Counted from the stretch's first letter, positions 25,801-34,678 are shown. The stretch is 64,000 nt of DNA from a bacterium (GCA_024743115.1 JANSXC010000025.1:18523-82522); one strand, 5' to 3'. Notes: generated by a model from the sequence alone, not told the origin. A program made the numbers and translations.

Positions 25801-26248
25801 CGGCCGTGCCGAACTCTATCTCGGTGAACGCCAGTTCTGGCGCGAGCGCGACGCCGACGCGAGGGCGCACTTCGGTCGCGCCCGCGAGCTCGCCATCGCG
25901 GGCAACGACCGCCTCGGCGAGGCGATGGCCCGCTGCTACCTCGCCCGGCTCGGCGCCGACGACGCCGATCTGCCCGCACTAGTCGATCGCCTCGCGATGC
26001 CTGCGGTGCAGGCCAACTGGCTCCTCGCAGGCGCCGCCGGCGGCGCGCTCCCGCCGGCAGCACGCGAGATGCTGGAAGCGCTCGCCCGCTCGCAGGACCT
26101 GCCGCTGTTTCAGCACCTGCGGATTCTGCTCCTCGTCGAGCGGCCCGCCTCGGCCCGGTCCCTGGTCCGGACCATCGCCGAACGCATCCCGGAACGCCGC
26201 GCCCGGCGCCGTTTTCGCCGCTTGTGGCCGGATGGGGCCAGAATCTGA
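22841..26248 (+). CDS. Ser/Thr protein kinase fused to an AAA-like ATPase module and TPR domain
   Basis: Up to 1135 residues. An N-terminal Hanks-type kinase (about 43-310) has a Gly-rich loop ELGSGSSGTV, VAIK with Lys77, HRDVKPEN with Asp175, DLG (not DFG) at 193-195, AAPESLRG and SDLYSLGVVLYE. A STAND/AAA-like module follows (about 345-620), starting VPFVGRRKERVRLG. Its P-loop reads GPRGIGRRRL, so the Walker A Lys and Ser/Thr are both Arg. The rest (about 650-1135) is TPR-like helix (NNGQPAAAIKSYRGAEQLARELGD). No membrane segment was seen. An alternative start is GTG 22877, with TACAAA seven bases upstream. A beta-sandwich surface protein follows after 35 bases. Likely a signalling hub; targets unknown. 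Confidence 0.88.
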   Translation: MERWAAGATNRLVSEESQTNKPVATAQQLAARRYAAAAAGRFELRGELGSGSSGTVHHARLLRPYGELPTGHEVAIKFLRVDLPADERALERFRSEGELGRKLRHRNLAMIHGIETVATDAGEVTYLVMQFVAGTTLRGFLAETHRAVEDLSRRIGADAALGLHALHQKGFVHRDVKPENLILTPESELKIVDLGLVRPFGTGRGGSGSSVTSGFGLAGSVAYAAPESLRGERAGPRSDLYSLGVVLYEVTTGEHPFTDCVTADAMIDAHLNREPQPAAHLRPSVSPLLARILADLLRKDPDRRPRDAAELARILRQGEGSDYWRRLETHEPVQASRRRLLRMRRPAEVPFVGRRKERVRLGRALAAAHAGTGAVLVVHGPRGIGRRRLCDHMMEQWLETNQPPLLLGGEADRELGHAEPFAGALLDLLLRGDERTTPQAEARAISAAQALLELGPDDATATAAVALGTSSEAPEVRADRLATALIRLASPRRPIVIRVDHAEQLDTSGRLVLQRLQNAITTTALLLLLTTESDQVTGTERLELIGLAEREFLAFGRALFADAAVADAEFADNFLLTAHQTFGGVPGHFTEALDHLVNTGRLRGRPGNYHDLQPGTDLDPAPDHLDRFAQRIRSLEPEQRDVLSAAAVLGRRCQLADLVHLTGRPELAVLETLSLFRGRIVRAQAGEVWFRHRQFVRVLLENIPPRRRSELHLEAATWLRRQDAGPLAIGLHHSQALDHAGALEPLLDGLEELVQSSSRRTALRIAGRLAVHFRHVQQSPSSNRLRLRFLLLQAEARKNNGQPAAAIKSYRGAEQLARELGDIESSAAARVGIAARELSNGHLLAAIAMLEAVHDDLRGTTGSRGERIAASAHGLHGRILLYQGDAADGHRHLQAALALLDPTDDELRCQLRIDLARLEALQHHYPTALKTLQRVDKDPGARHLPRVRLRLNLYRGHTRLLLGDEDAVQDLRAAIDEAERLALPAYGGRAELYLGERQFWRERDADARAHFGRARELAIAGNDRLGEAMARCYLARLGADDADLPALVDRLAMPAVQANWLLAGAAGGALPPAAREMLEALARSQDLPLFQHLRILLLVERPASARSLVRTIAERIPERRARRRFRRLWPDGARI

Positions 26249-26283
26249 GACCATTCCGAACCCGGCCCGCGTAACTCCGCATA

Positions 26284-28686
26284 GTGCATCGGGTTCTCAT
26301 CATCCTGCTCGCGGTGGCCCTCCTGGCCGTCGGCCTCGGCAGCTACCTGCTCCTGAGCGGCGACGAGCAACCCGTCGAAGTGGGTTCGGGCAATGGCGCC
26401 GGGAATCACGCCCATGACCGCGAGGGCCCGCGTGCGGCCCCGGCCGCGGGCCAGCTCGCCCCGAATCAGCACCTGCCCGGCAGCTCGGGGGCGGTGGAAC
26501 CAGGAACCCGCGATGCCACCGGCGCGACGGCCAGCCCCGCACGGCTCCGGATCGAGGTGGCGACGCCCCGCGCCGAACTCGCAGTCGATCTCGAACTGCT
26601 GCTGTGGCACGGCCCAGGCCCCGCGATCACCGCGGCGACGAATGCCCAAGGGATCGCGACCTTCGTCGTGCCGCTGCCCGACGGGCCGACGACGGCGTTC
26701 ATCAGCGCGGCGGCCGGCCAGCCGCTCGCCGTCGACCTCGCGCCCGGCGGCCAGTTCGAGGCGGTGCTACGCCTCGAAGCCGTCGCGTTCGCCGCGGGGC
26801 GCGTCTTCGCGAGCGACGGTCGACTGCTCCCCGACGCCGAACTCGTCGTGCTCGCAGACCACGCCAGGCATCCCGGCGAACCCGACCCCGCGCGCCGGCC
26901 GCTGCGGATCGGCCGGACCCGCGCCGACGGCACGTTCCGCGTGCCGCTGTTCGGCGCCGGCTACCTCGGCGCCCGGCATCGCGACTTCGGCGCCGCGTCG
27001 ATGCAGCATACGCTGACTCTGCCACGGGACCCATCAACGGGCATCGCGCGCGTCGACTTCGAACTCGGCACGAGCACCCTGCCCGTCGTCGGACTGGTGG
27101 TCGACGCCGCCGGCCGAGCGGTCGCGAGCGCCCGAGTGCGGCTGTCGCCGTGCCAAAGCGGCGGCACGATCATCAGGCGGGCTGGCGCTCCCCTGCCCGG
27201 CGCGCCGGTCGACCTCGTCACGGATCGCCGCGGCCGCTTCGAGGCGCGCGGGCTCCCACCCGGCCCGTGTTACGTCGAGGTGCTGGCGGCAGCCACACGC
27301 CCCGCCCAGTGCGCGGCCCAGTTCTTCGACGTCCCGGCCCGCGAGCGCGGGGATTGGCGCATTCAGACCAGTGCGGCCGCGACCGTGTTCGGGACCGCCG
27401 GCACGGCGAGCGGCTCTCCGCTCGCCGCCAGGGTCCAGATCGGTGCACCGGGAGATCTGCTGTTCTGCGAAGCGTCGACCCCACGAAACGGCGAGTTCGA
27501 ACTCTTCCCCCTGCCAGCCGGCCGGCGGCGCCTCGTGGCCCAGCCACTCGGCTCGCCAGGAACGAGCGATCGTCGCGAGGTGACGACCATCCTGACACTC
27601 GGCGCCGGCCGATCAGTGCGCTGGGATCCACGCTTCCCGCCGGCCGGGGCGGGCCTCGAAGTCCACGGCCGCGTGCGCGACGAGCACGATCGGCCGCTGG
27701 CGAACTGGACGATCGTCGCCCGCCAGCACGAATCCGCACGAACGGTACAGGTCATGACCGACCTGTCGGGCAGTTTCCGGATCCCGTCTGAACGCGACGC
27801 ACGCTTCGATCTGCTGGCCTACGCGCCAAACGCGGCGCCGACCGGCTTTGCAGCCGCGACCCGGCGGGACGTCACCGCCGCCGACGGACCGACGCTGCTC
27901 GTCGTCCCCCGAAACGCGGCCGGAGCCACGGTCCGCGGCCAACTCCGCACCAGGGACGGCGAACCGGTGCCGGGCAAGATCTCCTGCTGGCACAACGACC
28001 GCCAACAGACCGTTCATCTCGCCGCGGACGAGCACGGCGCGTTCGAGTTCACCAACGTGCCTCCGGGCACAGCCGTACTGCTGTTCACCTACGAACGGTT
28101 CGTCGCCCCGGCGCGCCGGCTCGACCTGCAACCGGCCCAGCAACTCGAACTCGGAACGATCACGATGGCCGAGGGCGCCAGCGTGTCGGGCCGCGTCACG
28201 CGCATGGACGGCAGCAGCCCGGACGCGATGGAAGTCGCGATCATCACGGGCACGGACGGCCAACACCTGCCCGGCGGCTACGTCGCAGGCGAGTACCGTT
28301 TCGGCTCGGTGCCGGCCGGCCGCCACCGACTGCTCGTCTCCGGCCCGGGTATCGCCGCCGCGGCCGTCGCGCTCGACGTCACCGCGGGAACCGACCTGCA
28401 GCAGGACATTCGCGTCGCCCGTGGCATCAAGCGCACGATCCGGGTTCACAGCCCGCTCGGTGACGCAGGCTGGATCACGCTCGCCCTGCGCCAGCCGGGT
28501 CAACCGTTCACGGCGATGCTCGGTCAACCGCTGCCCGCCAATCGCCTGCTCGAGTTCGAGGCCTGCATGACCGCCGGCACCTGGCAGGCCGTGGCGTGGG
28601 ATTCCGAAGGCCGCGAGGCCCGGGCCAACGTGACGTTCACCGCCGGTGCCACGGCACCGATCCAGCTCGTACTGAAGAGTCGCTGA
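26284..28686 (+). CDS. Signal-anchored protein with carboxypeptidase-regulatory-like repeats
   Basis: An 800-residue protein starting at GTG. Residues 3-25 (RVLIILLAVALLAVGLGSYLLL) form a signal or membrane anchor, followed by a Gly/Ala/Pro-rich linker to about 85. The extracytoplasmic part repeats beta-sandwich motifs: AAGRVFASDGRLLPDAELVV, PVVGLVVDAAGRAVASARVRL, EVHGRVRDEHDRPLANWTIV, VRGQLRTRDGEPVPGKISCW and SGRVTRMDGSSP, each followed by a D-x-x-G-x-F turn (DRRGRFEARGLPPG, DEHGAFEFTNVPPG), characteristic of CarboxypepD_reg/Cna-B-like folds. No catalytic site was seen. It begins 35 bases after the kinase gene and is probably cotranscribed. It resembles the 946-residue protein at 4533. Confidence 0.78.
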   Translation: MHRVLIILLAVALLAVGLGSYLLLSGDEQPVEVGSGNGAGNHAHDREGPRAAPAAGQLAPNQHLPGSSGAVEPGTRDATGATASPARLRIEVATPRAELAVDLELLLWHGPGPAITAATNAQGIATFVVPLPDGPTTAFISAAAGQPLAVDLAPGGQFEAVLRLEAVAFAAGRVFASDGRLLPDAELVVLADHARHPGEPDPARRPLRIGRTRADGTFRVPLFGAGYLGARHRDFGAASMQHTLTLPRDPSTGIARVDFELGTSTLPVVGLVVDAAGRAVASARVRLSPCQSGGTIIRRAGAPLPGAPVDLVTDRRGRFEARGLPPGPCYVEVLAAATRPAQCAAQFFDVPARERGDWRIQTSAAATVFGTAGTASGSPLAARVQIGAPGDLLFCEASTPRNGEFELFPLPAGRRRLVAQPLGSPGTSDRREVTTILTLGAGRSVRWDPRFPPAGAGLEVHGRVRDEHDRPLANWTIVARQHESARTVQVMTDLSGSFRIPSERDARFDLLAYAPNAAPTGFAAATRRDVTAADGPTLLVVPRNAAGATVRGQLRTRDGEPVPGKISCWHNDRQQTVHLAADEHGAFEFTNVPPGTAVLLFTYERFVAPARRLDLQPAQQLELGTITMAEGASVSGRVTRMDGSSPDAMEVAIITGTDGQHLPGGYVAGEYRFGSVPAGRHRLLVSGPGIAAAAVALDVTAGTDLQQDIRVARGIKRTIRVHSPLGDAGWITLALRQPGQPFTAMLGQPLPANRLLEFEACMTAGTWQAVAWDSEGREARANVTFTAGATAPIQLVLKSR

Positions 28687-28820
28687 GGCGCCTGCGACCG
28701 CCCTGGCTCCATCCCGCCGCGTCAACGTAAATACAGCGCTGACAAACCTCCGGCGACCCGAGACGGAATAGCACGAGGGCCGTGACAGGCCCGCGCCACG
28801 GTGCGAACATCACGCCCGTC

Positions 28821-31800
28821 ATGACGATGTCGTCCCGCCAGGCTCTTGCCCCCGTGCTGGCCGTGCTAACGATGGCTGCCGCGGGTGCGCTGCTCACGGT
28901 CGCCGTGAGCGCCCAGACCGCACCCGACCGCCGCGCCACGTCCGATCAGGGCGCCGCCCCCGCGGTACGCTTCGGTCGCGATATCCGGCCGATCCTGTCG
29001 GACAAGTGCTTCCGCTGCCACGGCCCCGATGCCGGGACCCGCGCGGCCGACCTGCGACTCGACGTGCGCGCAGCCGCCGTCGCGGACCGCGACGGTGGCG
29101 CCGCGATCGTGCCGGGCAACCCGGAAGAAAGCCTTCTCTGGCATCGCGTCACGGCCACCGACAGCGGCGAACGCATGCCGCCGCCGGAATCCCAGAAGCC
29201 GGCCCTCACGGCCGCGGAACTCGCGCTCGTGCGCACGTGGATCGCCGCGGGAGCGCCGTACGAAGAACACTGGTCGTTCACACCGCCGCAGCGACCGGCC
29301 GTGCCCGCGACCGGAACGGACTGGGCTCGCAATCCGATCGACCAATTCGTGCGAGCTGAGCTCGCACGCCGTGGCCTGTCGCCGAACCCCGAGGCATCGG
29401 CCGAGACGCTCGCCCGACGCGCATTCCTCGTGCTGACCGGTCTGCCACCGACCCCGGACGAGCTCGCGGGCTTCCTCGCCGATGAACGCCCGGACGCATT
29501 CGACCGCCTCGTCGACCGCCTGCTCGACGCCGAGCCCTACCGCACGCGCCACGCGGAACACTTCGCGGGACCGTGGCTCGACGCAGCCCGCTACGCCGAC
29601 ACCTGCGGCATCCACATGGACGCGGGCCGCCAGATCTGGCCGTGGCGCGACTGGCTGCTACGGGCCCTCGCGGATGACAAGCCGTTCAACGAGTTCGTCG
29701 TCGAGCAACTCGCTGGCGATCTCATCCCCGAGGCCACTGCGGCGCAGCGCGTCGCGACCGGCTTCCTGCGCAGTCACGTCACGACGGACGAGGGAGGCGC
29801 AATCGATCAGGAATACCTCGTCGAGTACGCCGCCGAACGAACCGCAACGGTCGGCAGCGTGTTCCTCGGCCTGACCGTCGGCTGCGCGCGCTGCCACGAC
29901 CACAAGTTCGATCCGATCAGCCAGCGCGACTACTTCGGGCTGTTCGCGTATTTCTACAACAACGACGAACCCGGCCTCTACCGGCAGTCACGCAACGTCA
30001 ACCGCGCACTCGAGCCGTTCCTCGAGGTCCCGAGCGCCGCACAGCTCGCCGAGCGCGAACGCCTGACGCAAGAACTCGCAGCAGCCGAGGCCGACCTCGT
30101 CACCGAGGATCCGGCCGAAGCCGATCAGCGCGCCGCATTCTTCGCGGACCTCGAACGCGCGAGCGGCATCGCCTGGCCCGAGGTCACGTTGCTCAGCGCG
30201 ACGAGCGCAGGTGGCGCAACGATGCGGCAACAGCCGGACGGCTCCGTGCTCGTGAGCGGCGTCAACCCCGAGCAGGACACGCACGAACTCGTGCTGCACG
30301 CCGGCGCCGGTGAGCTTCGCCTGCTCTGCCTCGAGGCCATTCCGGATGCGAGCCTGCCCGCGGGCAAGGTCGGTCGCTCGGCCAACGGCAACGTCGTACT
30401 CGGCGCCGTGGAAATCGCTGCCCGACCCGCCGGCAGCCGCGAGGAATGGCGCACGATCCCGCTCGCCTGGGCGATCGCCGACGTCGAGCAGGAGAACGGG
30501 GACTTCCGCGTCGTCAACGCGCTCGCAAACAACGGCCGCGGCTGGGCCGTCGCCGCCCACACGACCGAACCGAGCCGACGCCGCGCGCTGTTCCTCGCGG
30601 ACACGAGCTTCGGCGATGCGCGCGGCACGGAGATTCGCGTCCGCCTGCACTACGACAGCATCCACGACCGCCACGTCTTCGGCCGGTTCCGGCTTCATGT
30701 CGGAACGATCGCCGAGCCCATGCTCGCGCGCCTGCCGGTCGCCACGAGCGGCATCTACAAGACGGCGCCATTCGCAGGCACGCGTGAGTCGCTCTACGAC
30801 GAAGCGCACGGCCCCGAAACCTCGCCGCGCATCGATCTCGCCGGCCGCTGGGGCAAGCGGCGCTGGCGTCATGACGACAAGCTGCGCTTCGGTACGGTGC
30901 ACGCCCTCTCCAACAAGCTGGGCGCAACGTTCGTCGGCCACGAGGTGTACGCGCCGACCCCACGACGCTTGACCGCGCACCTCGGCAGCGACGACGGCTT
31001 CCAGGTGCATGTCGGCGGCAAGCAGGTCGGCGAGCGTCGGGTCGATCGCGGCGTCGCGGCAGATCAGGACACGATCGAGTTCGAGGTCGCGCGCGGCCCC
31101 CAGGCCGTGGTGCTCGAAATCATCAACACGGGCGGTGCCGCCGGCTTCTACTGGCGGCACGAGGAAGGTTCGGAGGTCCTCGACGGCGCGATGCGCCACT
31201 GGCTGTTCCCCGCGGCGACCCGGGACGCGGCTCTCGTCGCCCGACTCGAGGACGCCTGGCGCGCCCGCTACTCACCGGGCTACGCCGCCCGCAAGGCGCG
31301 CATCGCGACCGCCGAGGCCGCGCTGAAGGAACTCGAGTCCGCGACGCCGCGGACAATGGTCATGAGCGAACGCACCGAGCGCCGCCCGACCTTCGTGCTC
31401 ATGCGCGGCGAGTACGACAAGCCCGACGAGTCGCAGCCGATGCAGCCGCAGCTGCCCGCGATGTTCGGCGTAGCGGCCGAGACCGGGCCACGCGATCGCC
31501 TCGCGCTCGCACGCTGGCTGGTCTCGGACGACAACCCGCTGCTCCATCGCGTCGCGGTGAATCGGCTGTTCGAGTTCGTGTTCGGCACCGGCATCGTGCG
31601 CACGAGCGAGGACTTCGGCCTGCAGGGCGAGTGGCCTTCCCACCCGGAGCTACTCGACTGGCTCGTGCTCGAGTTCCGCGCCCGCGGCACGAGCATGCGC
31701 GAGATGCTGCGAATGCTCGTGAAGAGCGCAACGTTCCGACAGGACTCGCGCCGCAATCTCGCAGCCGCCGCGCAGGACGGCGACAACCGGCTGCTCGCGT

Positions 31801-32441
31801 GGTTCCCGCGCCGACGGCTCACGGCGGAGGCCATCCGCGATCAAGCGCTCTACACGAGCGGGCTGCTGGTCGAACGCGTCGGCGGCCCGAGCGTCAAGCC
31901 GTACCAGCCCGCCGGACTCTGGCGCGAGGTCGCGATGGTGCAATCCAACACGCGCAACTTCGTGCGCGACGACGGCGAGGCGCTCTGGCGCCGCAGCCTC
32001 TACACGTACTGGAAGCGCGCGTGCCCGCCGCCAACCCTGCTGACGTTTGACGCGCCGACCCGCGAGTTCTGCACGATCCGGCGATCGACCACCAACACGC
32101 CTCTGCAAGCACTCGCGCTCTGGAACGACGAACAGTTCGTCGAGTCCGCGCGCGCACTTGCCCAACGGACGCTCGCGCACCCGGGCGACGACCGCGCACG
32201 ACTGCGGCAGATGCACCGCCGCTGCACCGGTCACGACCTCGACGGTGTCCGACTCGACCGTGCCCTGGCGACGCTTCAACAGCTGCGCCGCCGCTACCAC
32301 GCCGCCCCCGCCGACGCGGAGGCCCTGCTCGCAGCCGGCGACTCGCCACGGGACCCGACGATCCCGGCGCCGGAACACGCCGCCTATCTGCTCCTCGCGA
32401 ACGCGTTCCTCAACCTCGACGCCACGCTCTACATCGACTGA
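28821..32441 (+). CDS. PSD1 (planctomycete cytochrome c) / DUF1549 / DUF1553 protein
   Basis: A 1206-residue exported protein with signal peptide (about 1-32 from ATG 28821; ATG 28827 is equally possible). A planctomycete cytochrome-type domain carries the haem motif CFRCH (Cys63, Cys66, His67) and GTRAADLRLDVR...PGNPEESLLWHRV...MPPPESQKPAL. DUF1549 follows (about 145-370: NPIDQFVRAELARRGL, RRAFLVLTGLPPTPDEL) and contains a second CxxCH, CARCHDHKFDPI (Cys355). A beta-rich insert with PA14-like LGSDDGFQVHVGG lies around 720. DUF1553 (about 850-1090) has RLALARWLVSDDNPLLHRVAVNR and FGLQGEWPSHPELLDWL. This architecture is a planctomycete hallmark. First gene of a three-gene operon; its chemistry is not established. 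Confidence 0.93.
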   Translation: MTMSSRQALAPVLAVLTMAAAGALLTVAVSAQTAPDRRATSDQGAAPAVRFGRDIRPILSDKCFRCHGPDAGTRAADLRLDVRAAAVADRDGGAAIVPGNPEESLLWHRVTATDSGERMPPPESQKPALTAAELALVRTWIAAGAPYEEHWSFTPPQRPAVPATGTDWARNPIDQFVRAELARRGLSPNPEASAETLARRAFLVLTGLPPTPDELAGFLADERPDAFDRLVDRLLDAEPYRTRHAEHFAGPWLDAARYADTCGIHMDAGRQIWPWRDWLLRALADDKPFNEFVVEQLAGDLIPEATAAQRVATGFLRSHVTTDEGGAIDQEYLVEYAAERTATVGSVFLGLTVGCARCHDHKFDPISQRDYFGLFAYFYNNDEPGLYRQSRNVNRALEPFLEVPSAAQLAERERLTQELAAAEADLVTEDPAEADQRAAFFADLERASGIAWPEVTLLSATSAGGATMRQQPDGSVLVSGVNPEQDTHELVLHAGAGELRLLCLEAIPDASLPAGKVGRSANGNVVLGAVEIAARPAGSREEWRTIPLAWAIADVEQENGDFRVVNALANNGRGWAVAAHTTEPSRRRALFLADTSFGDARGTEIRVRLHYDSIHDRHVFGRFRLHVGTIAEPMLARLPVATSGIYKTAPFAGTRESLYDEAHGPETSPRIDLAGRWGKRRWRHDDKLRFGTVHALSNKLGATFVGHEVYAPTPRRLTAHLGSDDGFQVHVGGKQVGERRVDRGVAADQDTIEFEVARGPQAVVLEIINTGGAAGFYWRHEEGSEVLDGAMRHWLFPAATRDAALVARLEDAWRARYSPGYAARKARIATAEAALKELESATPRTMVMSERTERRPTFVLMRGEYDKPDESQPMQPQLPAMFGVAAETGPRDRLALARWLVSDDNPLLHRVAVNRLFEFVFGTGIVRTSEDFGLQGEWPSHPELLDWLVLEFRARGTSMREMLRMLVKSATFRQDSRRNLAAAAQDGDNRLLAWFPRRRLTAEAIRDQALYTSGLLVERVGGPSVKPYQPAGLWREVAMVQSNTRNFVRDDGEALWRRSLYTYWKRACPPPTLLTFDAPTREFCTIRRSTTNTPLQALALWNDEQFVESARALAQRTLAHPGDDRARLRQMHRRCTGHDLDGVRLDRALATLQQLRRRYHAAPADAEALLAAGDSPRDPTIPAPEHAAYLLLANAFLNLDATLYID

Positions 32442-32444
32442 CCC

Positions 32445-33878
32445 ATGACCGCTCAGGACCTCGCGCGACTTCTCACCCGCCGCCGTTTCTTCGGGCGGTC
32501 GGCGACCTCGGTAGCCGGAGCCCTCGGCGCCATGAGCTTCGCGACCGGCAACGACGAGGATCGCGCCGGGCCCAAGCCCCACTTCGCGGGCAAGGCCAAG
32601 CGTGTCATCTCGTTGCACATGGAGGGCGGTCCGAGCCAGCTCGACCTGTTCGACTACAAGCCGAAGCTTCGGGAACGCTTCGACGAAGACCTGCCCGACT
32701 CGGTCCGCAACGGCCAGCGCCTCACGGGCATGACGTCGGGACAGTCGCGCTTCCCGGTGGCGCCGTCGATGTTCCGCTTCAAGCGCTGGGACAACGGCCA
32801 CGACGGGGTCTACATCAGCGAGCTCATGCCGCACCTCGGCAGCGTCGCCAAAGAGCTCTGCGTCGTGCAGAGCGTGCACACCGAGGCCATCAATCACGAA
32901 CCCGCGATCACGTTCGTGCAGACCGGCACGCAGCAACCGGGCCGCCCGAGCCTCGGCGCCTGGGCGAGCTACGGTCTCGGCAGCGACAACCGCGACTTGC
33001 CGACGTTCGTCGTGATGATCACGCAGGGCTTCGGCAACATGCAGGCGCTCGCGGCACGCTTCTGGGGCAGCGGCTTCCTGCCGAGCGAGCACCAGGGCTG
33101 CAAGCTCCGGTCGAGCGGCGACCCGGTCCTGTTCCTGCGCGACCCGGCTGGCGTCACGCGCCGGGACCGCCGCGCGATGCTGGACCTCGTTGCCGAGTTC
33201 GCCGAAGCGGAGGCCAGGCAGACGATGGACCCCGAGATCCAGGCACGCCTCGCGCAGCAGGAGATGGCCTACCGGATGCAGATGTCGGTGCCCGAACTCA
33301 CCGACTTGCGCGACGAGCCGGAATCGACGTTCGCGCTCTACGGCGAGGAAGCCCGCAAGCCCGGGACGTTCGCGAGTTCGTGCCTGCTCGCCCGGCGCCT
33401 CGCCGAGCGCGGCGTCCGATTCACGCAGCTCTACATGCGCGGCTGGGACCAGCACGGCAACCTGCCGAACGAACTACGCAAGCAGTGCAAGGCTGTCGAC
33501 CGCCCCATCGCGGCGCTGATCACGGACCTGCGCCGCCGCGGCATGCTCGACGAAACCCTCGTCACCTGGGGCGGCGAGTTCGGGCGCACGGTCTACAGCC
33601 AGGGCGGGCTGAGCACGACCAACTACGGCCGTGACCACCACCCGCGCTGCTTCACCGTATGGATGGCCGGCGGCGGCGTGAAGCCGGGCTTCCGGTACGG
33701 ACGGTCCTGCGACTACGGCTACAACATCGTCGAGAATCCGGTCTCGGTACATGACTTGCATGCCACGATGCTGCACCTGATGGGGTTCGATCACGAACGC
33801 CTGATCTACCGCCACCAGGGCCGTGATTTCCGCCTCACCGACGTGTTCGGCAATGTCGTGACCGACCTCCTCGCATGA
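32445..33878 (+). CDS. Tat-exported DUF1501 protein
   Basis: A 477-residue protein with an N-terminal twin-arginine signal (TRRRFFGRSATSVAGALG, residues about 11-28), so it is exported folded. The DUF1501 body shows KRVISLHMEGGPSQLDLFDYKP, VYISELMPHLG, TEAINHEPAITFVQTG, RGWDQHGNLP, VTWGGEFGRT and NYGRDHHPRCFTVWMAGGGVKPG, with the metal-binding-like histidines and aspartates of the alkaline-phosphatase/sulfatase superfamily. It starts three bases after the stop of the PSD1/DUF1553 gene and overlaps the next gene by ATGA. DUF1501 proteins are regularly paired with DUF1549/DUF1553 proteins in planctomycetes; the joint function is unproven, although polysaccharide or sulfated-glycan use has been suggested. 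Confidence 0.92.
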   Translation: MTAQDLARLLTRRRFFGRSATSVAGALGAMSFATGNDEDRAGPKPHFAGKAKRVISLHMEGGPSQLDLFDYKPKLRERFDEDLPDSVRNGQRLTGMTSGQSRFPVAPSMFRFKRWDNGHDGVYISELMPHLGSVAKELCVVQSVHTEAINHEPAITFVQTGTQQPGRPSLGAWASYGLGSDNRDLPTFVVMITQGFGNMQALAARFWGSGFLPSEHQGCKLRSSGDPVLFLRDPAGVTRRDRRAMLDLVAEFAEAEARQTMDPEIQARLAQQEMAYRMQMSVPELTDLRDEPESTFALYGEEARKPGTFASSCLLARRLAERGVRFTQLYMRGWDQHGNLPNELRKQCKAVDRPIAALITDLRRRGMLDETLVTWGGEFGRTVYSQGGLSTTNYGRDHHPRCFTVWMAGGGVKPGFRYGRSCDYGYNIVENPVSVHDLHATMLHLMGFDHERLIYRHQGRDFRLTDVFGNVVTDLLA

Positions 33879-34678
33879 TCGCCAATCTGCTGCAAGACGA
33901 CCCCTCGCCCTGGCTCCAGGCCCTCGGCCGCAGCCACCCCGTGGTTCTCCACCTGCCGCTCGGGCTCCTCCCGGGCATGGTCCTACTCGAGTTCGGGGCC
34001 GCGATCCTGCGCCGCGACAACCCGCGCGGCGCCGTCGCGACCCTGGCCTGGCTGTGCGGAATCTGTGCAGCCCTGGCAACGGTTTCCGGACTCCTGCTCG
34101 CAGGCGAGAACTCGTCCGAAGGCGAACTCGTCGGCAATCACAAGATCGCCGGAATCGTGCTCTCGGTGGTCTGCGTCCTCGCCGCGGTAGCCTCGTGCTT
34201 CCAGAAGCGCACGGCGTTCCGCGTCCTGTTGCTCGTCGCGTTCGCCGTGATGGTCCCGACCGGCCATCTCGGCGGCTCGATCACGCATGGCGAGGACTTC
34301 CTGTTCGAGCCGTTCGACCAGCAGAAGCCGCCTCAGCCGGCGGACACGCCGGACAGCGACAACACGCCGCCGACCGCCGCCCAGAGCGAGTTCCAACGCG
34401 TGATCGAACCGATCCTCGAACGCACGTGCACCAAGTGCCACAACCCGGACAAGACCAAGGGCGAACTGCTGCTGACGACGAAGGCAGGCATCCTCGCGGG
34501 CGGCGAGTACGGGCCGGTGATCGTGCCGGGCAACCCCGACGAGAGCCCGTTGCTGCAGCGTTGCCTCTTGCCAATCGACGACGACGAGCACATGCCGCCC
34601 GAGGGCAAACCGCAGCCGACCGAGTCGGAGATCGAAGCCCTGCGGCAATGGATCGCCGGCGGCGCGAAGTTCGAATAG
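33875..34678 (+). CDS. Membrane protein with DUF2231-like helices and a C-terminal cytochrome-c-like domain
   Basis: A 267-residue protein. Four membrane spans occupy roughly residues 20-135 (HPVVLHLPLGLLPGMVLLEFGAA, LAWLCGICAALATVSGLLLAG, KIAGIVLSVVCVLAAVASC, VLLLVAFAVMVPTGHLGGSITHG), matching DUF2231-type membrane domains. After a Pro/Asp-rich linker comes a planctomycete-type cytochrome domain with CTKCH (Cys185, Cys188), KTKGELLLTTKAGILAGGEYG, PGNPDESPLLQRC and MPPEGKPQPTESEIEALRQWI. Its ATG lies inside the stop codon of the DUF1501 gene. It probably anchors a haem protein at the membrane and links the operon's products to electron transfer; this is inference. Confidence 0.85.
   Translation: MIANLLQDDPSPWLQALGRSHPVVLHLPLGLLPGMVLLEFGAAILRRDNPRGAVATLAWLCGICAALATVSGLLLAGENSSEGELVGNHKIAGIVLSVVCVLAAVASCFQKRTAFRVLLLVAFAVMVPTGHLGGSITHGEDFLFEPFDQQKPPQPADTPDSDNTPPTAAQSEFQRVIEPILERTCTKCHNPDKTKGELLLTTKAGILAGGEYGPVIVPGNPDESPLLQRCLLPIDDDEHMPPEGKPQPTESEIEALRQWIAGGAKFE

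Noticed and set aside
28739..28774. Promoter CTGACA ... AATAGC before the cytochrome operon
   Set aside because: CTGACA fits a -35 element well, but no -10-like hexamer occurs at 16-18 bases; the nearest is more than 20 bases away.
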